This document shows, one piece after another, positions 54,290 to 60,938 of a DNA stretch of 60,938 nucleotides (positions are counted from its first letter, which is position 1; every line of letters starts with the position of its first letter). A program made the position numbers and the translations under genes. The notes beneath the pieces are model-generated. The model did no database searches and was not told where the DNA came from. It saw nothing but the letters and a program-made list of their open reading frames with translations. The stretch is from Flavobacteriales bacterium (lineage in GTDB: Bacteria; Bacteroidota; Bacteroidia; UBA10329): assembly GCA_021741155.1 (NCBI GenBank), contig JAIOYP010000021.1, positions 1 to 60,938 on the forward strand, written 5' to 3'.

Positions 54290-55474
54290 TCAAACGGTTT
54301 CAACAGGTTCGTCTTCCCACAGCTTGATACTGTCTGAGAAGGTGCCGACCTGTTCTTTAATTACCTTGAATTGGTTGATGTTTTCGCTGTACTGGAATGC
54401 GATGTAGCGGATGCCCATTCTGTCGAATGCGTTCTGAAAAATGGGTGCATCGAGTAAACTCGGATCGCAGAAACTTGCCGAAGCAAAGATCACTCCATCC
54501 GCTCCGCGGTCCTTCACGATCTTGGCTAATCGGTACTCCTTCGGATCATGCACATCATAGATAGAAGATGAGTACTGACTTTGATTGATGTACGCCTGCG
54601 AAATGGCCTCCAACGGCTTGTCTGTAGTGGTGTCAATATCTCCCAGGATCATGCGCGAACCGAGCATGTAATCGTCATCCACCACATAGCAGCCCGCCTG
54701 CTCAATGGCGCGGATAAGCCCAACGGCTGGCTGCTCGCAAAAAGCACCCGAAACCACAATCTTGATCTTGTCCTGTGGTTCTCCGATATTCTCTTTAATG
54801 TGCTCACAAACCTGCTCCAAAATGGCGTTGTGTTCCTCAACGGGAATGACCATTCCAGCACGAATTATGTGATACACATCTTCAATAGACAGTCTCCACG
54901 GAAACTCCTGACGGATGTCGTAAATGAACTCGATCATCTCACGGTTCCTGTTGTAGAGCCCGATGGAATGATTGAGTTTTTCAGCGGTCACCTCCACACC
55001 ATTTATTTCCTTGATGTAGTGCATCACATGCTCCATTTCCTGCTGATAGAATACCCCACCGATCTCTGGTAGGAAATTCTGAGGAAAATCCATGTACTTC
55101 ACAAACTTCCCGATCTTCTGCTGTCTGAAAATGCCCGAAAGGTTACGGATCACATCGCAGATGGATGGAAAAATGAAGCCATCAATATGATCCAAATGCT
55201 TGTCCAAGGCCAGCTCCAAAATACTGCGTGGAATGTGGCAGATGTAAGATTGATAGTACGCATCGCCTTTAATGATCTGCTTGCGATCGCCACCGCCCAT
55301 GATGCCAACGGCCATTCCACCAGCGGCATGAATGACTTCCCGTGGGAAATAAATGGGCATATAACCTACGAGCACACGACCTTCCTTTTCCTCTTTCCAT
55401 TCTTTGGCCCGTGTAAATTTCAGGTCGAATGCCTGTTCCTTACATTCGTTTATGAGCTGTTCTAATGATTTCAT
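54290..55474 (-). CDS. bcrC: Benzoyl-CoA reductase subunit C
   Basis: 394 residues, first gene of the minus-strand operon. YICHIPRSILELAL (Cys79), GFIFPSICDVIRNLSGIF (Cys106), MDFPQNFLPEIGG, RAGMVIPVEEHNAIL, SGAFCEQPAVGLIRAIEQAG (Cys246), CYVVDDDYMLGSR (Cys262), FASASFCDPSLLD (Cys336) and the closing QVGTFSDSIKLWEDEP are those of BcrC/BadD. Cys79, 106 and 336 are candidate cluster ligands. Together with BcrB it forms the substrate-reducing half of class I benzoyl-CoA reductase. Preceded by an FNR-like palindrome 72 bases upstream of the ATG. Confidence 0.95.
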   Translation of the reverse strand: MKSLEQLINECKEQAFDLKFTRAKEWKEEKEGRVLVGYMPIYFPREVIHAAGGMAVGIMGGGDRKQIIKGDAYYQSYICHIPRSILELALDKHLDHIDGFIFPSICDVIRNLSGIFRQQKIGKFVKYMDFPQNFLPEIGGVFYQQEMEHVMHYIKEINGVEVTAEKLNHSIGLYNRNREMIEFIYDIRQEFPWRLSIEDVYHIIRAGMVIPVEEHNAILEQVCEHIKENIGEPQDKIKIVVSGAFCEQPAVGLIRAIEQAGCYVVDDDYMLGSRMILGDIDTTTDKPLEAISQAYINQSQYSSSIYDVHDPKEYRLAKIVKDRGADGVIFASASFCDPSLLDAPIFQNAFDRMGIRYIAFQYSENINQFKVIKEQVGTFSDSIKLWEDEPVETV

Positions 55475-55545
55475 TTCAACTTGTGATTAATTGTATCCAC
55501 TTCTCCAAATCCAATACGAACTTATCGCATCGCATCCTTTCATTT

Positions 55546-55561
55546 TATGATACAAATCATA
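55546..55561 (-). promoter_or_regulatory. FNR/CRP-type operator upstream of bcrC (box 2)
   Basis: Read along bcr transcription: TATGATTTGTATCATA, base for base the same as the box before hcr. Core TGAT-N4-ATCA. A weak -7-like TAAGTTCG (55517-55524, minus strand) has the same spacing to the box (about 29 bases from the centre) as in hcr. Confidence 0.65.
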
Positions 55562-55610
55562 TTTTTAGAAGTTGATGCAGGCGCAAAGGCAATTATTTCA
55601 GGACAATTGA

Positions 55611-55626
55611 TATGATTTACATCATG
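55611..55626 (+). promoter_or_regulatory. FNR/CRP-type operator facing the maturation genes (box 3)
   Basis: TATGATTTACATCATG keeps the palindromic core ATGAT-N4-ATCAT and differs from boxes 1 and 2 mainly in the spacer. It lies 52 bases before the nucleotidyltransferase ATG in the divergent bcrC/mocA-like promoter region. Confidence 0.6.
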
Positions 55627-55677
55627 GTGACACACCAAGCAAATGCCGCTCTTCGTATTTCTGAAATTCAAATCTGA

Positions 55678-56277
55678 ATGTTGAAGAACACGGGAGTACT
55701 TATTCTTGCTGGCGGTCGATCTTCCAGAATGGATTTCCCAAAGCCTTGGCTCCAGTACGATGAACGGTCCAGTTTTCTAGAACGCATCATTCATATTTAT
55801 CAAAAAGTAGGTGTAACGGATATTGCTACAGTTGTCAATTCTGACTTTTGCGAGAAGCCTTGGGACGAAAAGATTGCGGCTGTTTCAAGGAATTGTAAGG
55901 TGATACGGAATGACCATCCCAATTTTGGTCGTCTTTATTCCATCCAACTGGGGTTAGCGCATCTTCAGTCGGACAACATATATATACATAACGTGGATAG
56001 TCCATTTGTGAATGAGGAATTGATAGTGGATCTTGCTGCGGCTCACCATGGTTCGGGAGTGACCATCCCTGTGAAAGAAGGGAGAAAAGGTCATCCTATT
56101 CTTATTGGCTCAGATGTGAAAAAGACGATACTGGCACGATATGAGGAGTTCAATTCGCTACGGGATCTGATCATGGAATTTGAACAAAAACTGGTTGATA
56201 CGGATGATGATGGCATCTTTGTGAACATCAATACACCAGAACAATACAAGCAATTGACGGGTGAACGCATACGCTGA
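55678..56277 (+). CDS. MobA/MocA-like nucleotidyltransferase for molybdenum cofactor
   Basis: 199 residues. N-terminal nucleotide-binding signature LILAGGRSSRMDFPKPWL (8-25), NDHPNFGRLYSIQLGLAHL and IHNVDSPFVNEELI (metal site), ending in NINTPEQYKQL, as in MobA-like NTP transferases. The neighbour XdhC and the molybdenum reductase of the hcr operon suggest a MocA-type cytidylyltransferase making the cytosine-dinucleotide form of the cofactor. A sugar or other nucleotidyltransferase is less likely. It overlaps XdhC by 17 bases. Confidence 0.82.
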   Translation: MLKNTGVLILAGGRSSRMDFPKPWLQYDERSSFLERIIHIYQKVGVTDIATVVNSDFCEKPWDEKIAAVSRNCKVIRNDHPNFGRLYSIQLGLAHLQSDNIYIHNVDSPFVNEELIVDLAAAHHGSGVTIPVKEGRKGHPILIGSDVKKTILARYEEFNSLRDLIMEFEQKLVDTDDDGIFVNINTPEQYKQLTGERIR

Positions 56278-57025
56278 AATACACGAATTGCAAGAGCTGC
56301 GCGAAAAGGCTGCGCTTTGCATCATTGTGGCCACCAAAGGCTCGGCCCCACGGAAGGTCGGGACCAAAATGCTGGTGTTTGAAAGTGGGAGAATTAAGGG
56401 AACGATCGGTGGCGGAAACTTGGAGAAGAAGGTGATTGAGAACGCAATCAAACAGATACAGAAAAATCGACCTGAAACCTTCAACCACGACCTGTTGCAT
56501 CAGCATAATATGTGTTGCGGTGGTAGCGTACAGGTGTATATTGAACCCATTAATAAGATGAAGCGACTATATATTTTCGGTGCGGGGCACACGGGTCAGG
56601 CACTTTCCAACATGGCAAGTCTGCTCGATTTTGAGGTTTTTCTGATCGATGAGCGGAAAGACCAGCTGGATATGACGCATACGAAAGGTGTTCAGAAGCT
56701 CAATCTCGATCATAAAACCGTGCTTCCTTCTCTTCCTTTTGATGAAAATAGCTTCGTGGTCATTGCTACTTTCGACCATGCAATTGACCGTGAAATTCTC
56801 GGTTATTGTCTAAAAAAACCACATGCCTATCTGGGAATGATCGGAAGTATGCGCAAAGTGGAACTGACAAAAAAGATGTTCGCAGAAGCTGGCATCGCAA
56901 CAAAGGAAGAACTTGATAAAGTAGATATGCCGATGGGCATCCATATCGGAGCAGAAAGCCCTGAGGAAATTGCGGTGAGCATTCTGGCCAAACTCATAGA
57001 AGTGAAAAATAAACTCGATGAATAA
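56261..57025 (+). CDS. XdhC/CoxI-family molybdenum cofactor maturation protein
   Basis: 254 residues, GTG start inside the end of the preceding gene. Family signatures: KGSAPRKVGTKMLVF (26-40), GTIGGGNLE (48-56), NMCCGGSVQVYIEP (83-96) and a Rossmann domain with YIFGAGHTGQALSNMASLL. XdhC proteins bind the cofactor, help its sulfuration and insert it into enzymes of the xanthine dehydrogenase family. The only such enzyme in the window is the 4-hydroxybenzoyl-CoA reductase, about 20 kb away. Overlaps the SDR gene by 8 bases. Confidence 0.9.
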   Translation: MNAYAEIHELQELREKAALCIIVATKGSAPRKVGTKMLVFESGRIKGTIGGGNLEKKVIENAIKQIQKNRPETFNHDLLHQHNMCCGGSVQVYIEPINKMKRLYIFGAGHTGQALSNMASLLDFEVFLIDERKDQLDMTHTKGVQKLNLDHKTVLPSLPFDENSFVVIATFDHAIDREILGYCLKKPHAYLGMIGSMRKVELTKKMFAEAGIATKEELDKVDMPMGIHIGAESPEEIAVSILAKLIEVKNKLDE

Positions 57026-57752
57026 AGGAGTAGCAATAATAACGGGTGGCGCAAAAGGCATTGGAAAGGCCATCGCGCAACGCATGGTGGAAGACGGTTT
57101 TACCACCGTTGTGGTCGATATGGACAAAGAAGCTGGCGAAAAACTCCCCGATGAATTGGGCGAGAAATGTCACTTTATGATGGCTGACATCAGCAATTCC
57201 AATGATGTAGAACTGCTTTTTGAGAAAGTGATCGCGCAGTTCGGCCGTGTGGATGTGCTTGTAAATAACGCTGGTATCATTCGCGATAACATGATCTGGA
57301 AGATGTCCGAGCATGATTTTGACCGCGTAATGGACATCAACCTGAAAGGAACATGGCTGATGTGCAAAGCTGCTTCCACTATTATGCGCGAACAGAAAAA
57401 AGGCCGCATTGTGAATATCGCTTCACGCGCTTGGCTGGGAAATCCGGGGCAATCGAACTACGCAGCTTCCAAGGCTGGTGTGGTGGCATTGACGCGGGTC
57501 TTGGCGTTGGAACTTGGGCGTTCGGGTATTTTGGTGAATGCCATCGCACCTGGACTAATCGATACACCATTGACACAGAAATTACCTGAAGACGTAATCG
57601 AAAAACTCATCTTGGCGCAACCCACCAGAACCATGGGAATCCCAGAAGACGTGGCGCATACCGTAGCTTTTCTCTGCGATGAACGGATGCAATTCATCAC
57701 AGGCCAGACCATTTATGTGGATGGCGGGAAAAGTATCGGGGCAGGAATTTAA
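57018..57752 (+). CDS. Short-chain dehydrogenase/reductase, FabG-like
   Basis: 244 residues. TGGAKGIG (9-16) for the cofactor, NNAG (83-86), and the catalytic triad Ser136 (NIASRAW), Tyr148 and Lys152 (SNYAASK). C-terminal ITGQTIYVDGGKSIG is typical. Close in style to 3-oxoacyl-ACP reductase or hydroxyacyl-CoA dehydrogenases. Being translationally coupled to xdhC, it is probably part of the aromatic regulon, perhaps a second 3-hydroxyacyl-CoA dehydrogenase or an alicyclic alcohol dehydrogenase. Substrate not determinable. Confidence 0.85.
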   Translation: MNKGVAIITGGAKGIGKAIAQRMVEDGFTTVVVDMDKEAGEKLPDELGEKCHFMMADISNSNDVELLFEKVIAQFGRVDVLVNNAGIIRDNMIWKMSEHDFDRVMDINLKGTWLMCKAASTIMREQKKGRIVNIASRAWLGNPGQSNYAASKAGVVALTRVLALELGRSGILVNAIAPGLIDTPLTQKLPEDVIEKLILAQPTRTMGIPEDVAHTVAFLCDERMQFITGQTIYVDGGKSIGAGI

Positions 57753-57796
57753 TCAGTTGGTTCTACCACAAATTTGGTGGCACTTACAAAAAGGTT

Positions 57797-57857
57797 ACGA
57801 ATTACGAATGTCGGAGAATAGGGAATTCGCAAATTCGTGTTCTTATTCGTAATTCGT
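57797..57857. repeat. Perfect 13-bp inverted repeat between convergent genes
   Basis: ACGAATTACGAAT (57797-57809) and ATTCGTAATTCGT (57845-57857), each itself a 7-bp repeat, with a 35-base loop. No T-run; lies between the SDR and thioesterase genes and may end both transcripts. Confidence 0.7.
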
Positions 57858-57874
57858 ATCAGCCGCAGTTTCCA

Positions 57875-58318
57875 TTAAAATGACAGCGGCTTTCCGCTCG
57901 ACACCATATTTACCGTGGCGCGTGAAAGTTCCTTTCCGTTCAGATCGCTTACCTGACCTATTATATGCATGGTGGTTCTACCGCGTTTAATGACGTTGCA
58001 GGTGGCTCGAACCCTCTCCAGACCGGGAACGGCCCGCAGAAAATCGACCGTCATGTTCAAGGAAACAAAATGACTTTCATTTCCCATGGCGGCCACGGTC
58101 ATACCAATGAGTTCATCCAAAATGGCCGCATGTATTCCGCCATGTATGGTGCCGATCGGATTGCACATTTCTGGCCTGACCGCAACTTCAATCGTGATAG
58201 AACCATCCTCAACCTTGAGGATCTTCGGTTGCAACCACGTACTGAAACCCTGCGGCATATCAGCCACTTCTTTACCGATCTGGGCTTTTAAATGAGAATA
58301 TATCGGACTTTCTGCCAT
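57875..58318 (-). CDS. Hotdog-fold acyl-CoA thioesterase, PaaI-like
   Basis: 147 residues. The hotdog core is visible: NPIGTIHGGIHAAILDELIG (about 53-72), with HGG and Asp68 at the active site, then SLNMTVDFLRAVPG and RATVNMVSSGKP. Such enzymes hydrolyse aryl- or acyl-CoA thioesters. Next to an aromatic-CoA locus it may release CoA from dead-end or overloaded intermediates, as proposed for thioesterases in other benzoyl-CoA clusters. It is on the opposite strand and separated by an inverted repeat, so membership of the regulon is uncertain. Confidence 0.85.
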   Translation of the reverse strand: MAESPIYSHLKAQIGKEVADMPQGFSTWLQPKILKVEDGSITIEVAVRPEMCNPIGTIHGGIHAAILDELIGMTVAAMGNESHFVSLNMTVDFLRAVPGLERVRATCNVIKRGRTTMHIIGQVSDLNGKELSRATVNMVSSGKPLSF

Positions 58319-58451
58319 TGTAAAAGATAACGATTGTTAATGCAACATAGGTGAAAACACCTCCTTTTAAAGGATTACTATATTTGGCATCCTTCGCGAA
58401 GCCAAAGTACTGAGTTTGGCGAAGTGGAAGCAAATTAAAAGGGAAAGGAAA

Positions 58452-58883
58452 ATGTTCAACAGCAAATCAAGTAGCGAAAGCTCAAAAGGCAATTCTGGAG
58501 CAGGAATGCCGAATCATATAAACAGCGATACCGTTATCGAAGGCAGCATCAAAGCCAAAGGAAATCTTAGGATTGATGGCAAGCTGACTGGAACGCTCGA
58601 ATGCCAAGGACGGTTAGTTATCGGAGCAACCGGTTCCGTTGAAGGAGATATCCGCTGCGAGAATGCGGAGATTGAAGGAACAATCAAAGCCGATATCACG
58701 GTTTCTGAGTTGCTTTCGCTGAAAGCTACCGCTAAAGTTCAGGGAGATATCGTAACCAAGAAATTGGCAATTGAGCCAGGGGCTTCATTCAGCGGTTCGT
58801 GCAGTATGGGTGGCGTGATTAAAGATATTTCTTCATCCAATGCTGGACAAAGACAAGAGCAACGGCAAGAAAAAACAGCCTAA
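58452..58883 (+). CDS. Bactofilin (polymer-forming cytoskeletal protein)
   Basis: 143 residues from the ATG at 58452, preferred over an upstream ATG at 58416 because a purine-rich stretch (AAAGGGAAAGGAAA type) precedes it and the bactofilin fold begins soon after. The beta-helix repeats are clear: INSDTVIEGSIKAKGNLRID, GKLTGTLECQGRLVIGATGS, VEGDIRCENAEIEGTIKADI. Flexible tails flank it. Forms filaments on the inner membrane, affecting cell shape or anchoring complexes. Its end overlaps atpZ by 44 bases, a usual arrangement ahead of the ATP synthase genes in this phylum. Confidence 0.92.
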   Translation: MFNSKSSSESSKGNSGAGMPNHINSDTVIEGSIKAKGNLRIDGKLTGTLECQGRLVIGATGSVEGDIRCENAEIEGTIKADITVSELLSLKATAKVQGDIVTKKLAIEPGASFSGSCSMGGVIKDISSSNAGQRQEQRQEKTA

Positions 58884-59067
58884 CGCTTTCATCAAATATT
58901 CTTCGCTGGCTACGCAAATGGCCGTTATTATTGTGGCCGGTGCTTTGGGCGGCATGCAACTCGATAAATATCTGCAAACCGAAACACCTTGGTTCACGGG
59001 TGGACTCACCGTCTTAGCCGTTTTCCTATCGATGTATTTTGCGATTAAAGACTTATTAAAAGGATGA
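58840..59067 (+). CDS. atpZ: AtpZ/AtpI-type ATP synthase accessory protein
   Basis: 75 residues with two transmembrane helices (QMAVIIVAGALGGMQLDKYL and GGLTVLAVFLSMYFAI). This AtpZ-type protein is usually the first small gene of Bacteroidota F0 operons and is thought to aid c-ring assembly or ion supply. Overlaps both neighbours (44 bases with the bactofilin gene, 4 with the next). Confidence 0.85.
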   Translation: MLDKDKSNGKKKQPNAFIKYSSLATQMAVIIVAGALGGMQLDKYLQTETPWFTGGLTVLAVFLSMYFAIKDLLKG

Positions 59068-59435
59068 AGTACTCTGTAAAAGCACTTATCGTTTATCTGA
59101 TTGCAATGGTCATTTTGGCCGTGCTGAATGAAACCGTGGATGTGGAACTGAATACATTGCACCTTTCACTTTGTGGTATTTTCATGTATGGAACCAGCGT
59201 GGCGGTTCATCATTTTACTGTTCAAGCATCGCATGAGCGACCACAGCGGTTTCCCGCTTATTTCATGGCCATCACAGGACTGAAAATGCTGGTTTACATC
59301 GTAGCACTCGGCATTTACACCTTTATTTTCAAAGAATCGGCCATACCTGTCGTCATCGCATTCCTCGTCTTCTATGTGGTCTATACCATTCTGGAGGTGG
59401 TATCCGCTCTTTCCTTTTTGAAGAAAAAAGACTGA
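59064..59435 (+). CDS. Four-helix membrane protein of the ATP synthase operon (AtpI-like)
   Basis: 123 residues, four hydrophobic helices (VKALIVYLIAMVILAVL, LSLCGIFMYGTSVAVHHF, FMAITGLKMLVYIVALGIYT, VVIAFLVFYVVYTILEVV). Position between atpZ and atpB, with ATGA-type overlap to atpZ, fits an AtpI-like subunit, but sequence similarity is weak. Probably assists assembly of F0. Confidence 0.7.
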   Translation: MKYSVKALIVYLIAMVILAVLNETVDVELNTLHLSLCGIFMYGTSVAVHHFTVQASHERPQRFPAYFMAITGLKMLVYIVALGIYTFIFKESAIPVVIAFLVFYVVYTILEVVSALSFLKKKD

Positions 59436-59501
59436 TTCCTGTCACTTTTTAGCGCCTCCAAGAAGGCCATTCATTGACCCAAAAAAAACGTCCAAAAGAC
59501 C

Positions 59502-59534
59502 TTGTAATTTTCGGTTAAGTTTTATCTATATTTG
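59502..59534 (+). promoter_or_regulatory. Promoter of atpB (TTG ... TATATTTG)
   Basis: -33 TTG at 59502-59504 and exact TAnnTTTG at 59527-59534 with 22 bases between, within the range known for Bacteroidota. The ATG at 59575 follows about 40 bases later. Confidence 0.6.
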
Positions 59535-59574
59535 CGCCCTGAAAATCGAGCGGTATAAAACCTCTTTTTTGGTG

Positions 59575-60798
59575 ATGCAGAAACACAGAATTCATACGGC
59601 TTTCAAGCCATTTTTCCTTCTCTTTTCCGTTTTCCTTTTAACATCAGGAGGCTTATTGGCAACAGAGGAATCTGACGAAATTCACGCTACTGAGCCAACA
59701 GAAGAGCACGCAACTGACGAAGTTCATGCAACTCATGGTGATGATTCTCACCAAGAAAAAGAGGCTTTCAACGCTGGTGAAATGATTATGCACCACGTAA
59801 TGGACTCGTACGATATTCATTTGATGGATATTGGTGGGCACGCAGTGAGCATTCCACTTCCTATTATCCTTTATAGTACTGAGGATGGTTTAAGTGTATT
59901 CCTTTCTTCTGCATTCCACCACGGACACGCAGCTAAGAACAGATATATCCTTGATCACGGACACATTTACCGATTAGGAGAAAACAACCCTTACGCAAAC
60001 GAAACTGAACACTTGAATGCTACTGAAGCGTTGAGCCTAGGTTATTCGGAGCAAAACTGGGGTGGGTTCTTTGCTGGAGATGCAGGTTCATTCATTGACA
60101 TTTCAATCACCAAAACAGTTGCTGGTATATTGATTACCGTATTGTTAATGTTTTTGATTTTCGGAAGCGTTGCCAAAGCTTACAAACGAGGAGCCAACGA
60201 AGCACCAAAAGGATTTCAAGCTCTGATGGAAACGCTTATTCTTTTCATTCGTGATGAGATTGCAAAACCATCAATCGGACACAAGTACGAGCGATTTATG
60301 CCGTTCCTACTTACCATCTTCTTCTTTATATGGTTTGCTAACATTTTGGGGCTTATTCCTTTTATTGGAGGATTTAACGTTACAGGAAACATCGCTGTTA
60401 CCTTGGTTCTCGCCTTGTTCACATTTGTGGTAACCACCATTAATGGAAACAAAACATATTGGGGTCACATTTTCGCTACGCCTGGTGTTCCAGGATGGTT
60501 GCTTCCGCTTATGATTCCAATCGAATTGTTGGGTGTATTTACCAAGCCATTGGTGCTTTGCCTTCGATTGTTTGCCAACATCACTGCTGGACACATTATC
60601 ATTCTTTCGTTTATGAGTCTCATCTTCATCTTTGCCGATATATATGGTGCAGGTGCAGGTTACGGAGCATCAATTGTATCGTTGCTTTTCGGAATTTTCA
60701 TGAACACGATGGAATTGCTAGTAGCATTCCTTCAAGCTTACGTATTCACACTTCTTTCTGCGTTGTACTTCGGTTCAGCTGTAGAAGAACATCACTAA
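59575..60798 (+). CDS. atpB: F0F1 ATP synthase subunit a
   Basis: 407 residues from the ATG at 59575. Signal-peptide-like start, then a His/Glu-rich periplasmic stretch (EESDEIHATEPTEEHATDEV) and a beta-rich extension that make this longer than proteobacterial AtpB, as is usual in Bacteroidota. The conserved proton-channel helix holds the essential Arg: KPLVLCLRLFANITAGHIII. The last helix (ELLVAFLQAYVFTLLSALYF) is typical. Forms the proton half-channels against the c-ring in the inner membrane. Confidence 0.96.
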   Translation: MQKHRIHTAFKPFFLLFSVFLLTSGGLLATEESDEIHATEPTEEHATDEVHATHGDDSHQEKEAFNAGEMIMHHVMDSYDIHLMDIGGHAVSIPLPIILYSTEDGLSVFLSSAFHHGHAAKNRYILDHGHIYRLGENNPYANETEHLNATEALSLGYSEQNWGGFFAGDAGSFIDISITKTVAGILITVLLMFLIFGSVAKAYKRGANEAPKGFQALMETLILFIRDEIAKPSIGHKYERFMPFLLTIFFFIWFANILGLIPFIGGFNVTGNIAVTLVLALFTFVVTTINGNKTYWGHIFATPGVPGWLLPLMIPIELLGVFTKPLVLCLRLFANITAGHIIILSFMSLIFIFADIYGAGAGYGASIVSLLFGIFMNTMELLVAFLQAYVFTLLSALYFGSAVEEHH

Positions 60799-60837
60799 TC
60801 AATCAAGTAATCAATTAACCCAAAAACAGTAAAAACA

Positions 60838-60938
60838 ATGGAAATTATTGCAATTCTTTTGGACGCGGCTAACGCATACTTAGGCGCAGGTATCGGAGCA
60901 GGAATCGCTGCAATCGGTGCTGGAATGGGTATCGGTCG
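60838..60938 (+). CDS. atpE: F0F1 ATP synthase subunit c, 5' part
   Basis: Only the first 33 codons are inside the window: MEIIAILLDAANAYLGAGIG then AGIAAIGAGMGIG. The glycine-rich first helix is that of the c subunit. 39 bases downstream of atpB. The ion-binding Glu/Asp of helix 2 is outside the window. Confidence 0.93.
   Translation, partial: MEIIAILLDAANAYLGAGIGAGIAAIGAGMGIG

Noticed and set aside
45190..55474. Whole minus-strand operon as a 2-hydroxyglutaryl-CoA-type amino acid fermentation cluster
   Set aside because: BcrB and BcrC text is diagnostic of benzoyl-CoA reductase, and Oah, Had and Dch are present. The idea survives only for the orphan HgdB-like gene and the reductase-ATPase fusion.

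Overview
The window looks like a chromosomal piece of a Bacteroidota genome, probably a Flavobacteriales-like lineage. The evidence is type IX secretion sorting domains, HYR/PKD/SprB surface proteins, TAnnTTTG -7 promoter elements, and the gene orders DUF4271-hemD-rnpA-S41 peptidase and bactofilin-atpZ-(atpI-like)-atpB-atpE. I cannot name a species.

Layout. 1-10.2 kb: two tandem giant secreted repeat proteins, the first cut by the left edge. 10.4-13.5 kb: Na/Pi transporter plus phosphate-type porin. 13.5-18.7 kb: lipoprotein, LuxE-like ligase, tyrS and a secreted protein, with a 21-bp minisatellite block between luxE and tyrS. 18.7-22.6 kb: an AAA ATPase lying between a 3' remnant and an intact copy of a thioredoxin-domain (DUF255) gene. 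22.6-26.4 kb: housekeeping DUF4271-hemD-rnpA-ctp. 26.4-31.9 kb: envelope polysaccharide genes with a toxin-antitoxin pair embedded in them.

32.2-58.3 kb is the remarkable part: an apparently complete anaerobic aromatic-degradation locus. On the plus strand lies a 4-hydroxybenzoyl-CoA reductase (small and molybdenum subunits fused, plus the FAD/4Fe-4S subunit). On the minus strand one long gene series, 55474 down to 38498, encodes class I ATP-dependent benzoyl-CoA reductase (bcrCBAD), an acyl/aryl-CoA ligase, an extra HgdB/BcrB-C family protein, an ORF6N protein, a ketopantoate-reductase-like domain fused to a BcrA/D-type ATPase, a 3-hydroxyacyl-CoA dehydrogenase-enoyl-CoA hydratase fusion, a thiolase, and Had, Oah and Dch. 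Read as a pathway: 4-hydroxybenzoyl-CoA to benzoyl-CoA (Hcr), to the cyclic dienoyl-CoA (Bcr), then Dch, Had, Oah to 3-hydroxypimelyl-CoA, then dehydrogenation and thiolysis to glutaryl-CoA plus acetyl-CoA. Divergent from bcr are a MobA/MocA-like nucleotidyltransferase and XdhC, expected to mature the Hcr molybdenum cofactor, then an SDR; a hotdog thioesterase follows. The same 16-bp FNR-like palindrome lies upstream of both hcr and bcr, and a close relative faces the maturation genes, so the three units look like one anaerobic regulon.

The least explained part is the pair made of the orphan HgdB-family protein and the reductase-ATPase fusion inside the bcr operon: it could be a second ATP-driven radical enzyme. 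The locus is also full of small repeats (7-, 8-, 21- and 84-bp tandem arrays, REP-like hairpins, nested inverted repeats). Some carry stop codons for real genes, and one has been read through in frame at the join of the two Hcr subunits.

58.4 kb to the end: bactofilin and the start of the ATP synthase F0 operon; subunit c is cut by the right edge. I saw no rRNA, tRNA, CRISPR array or complete insertion sequence. All identifications come from reading motifs by eye; no database search was possible.
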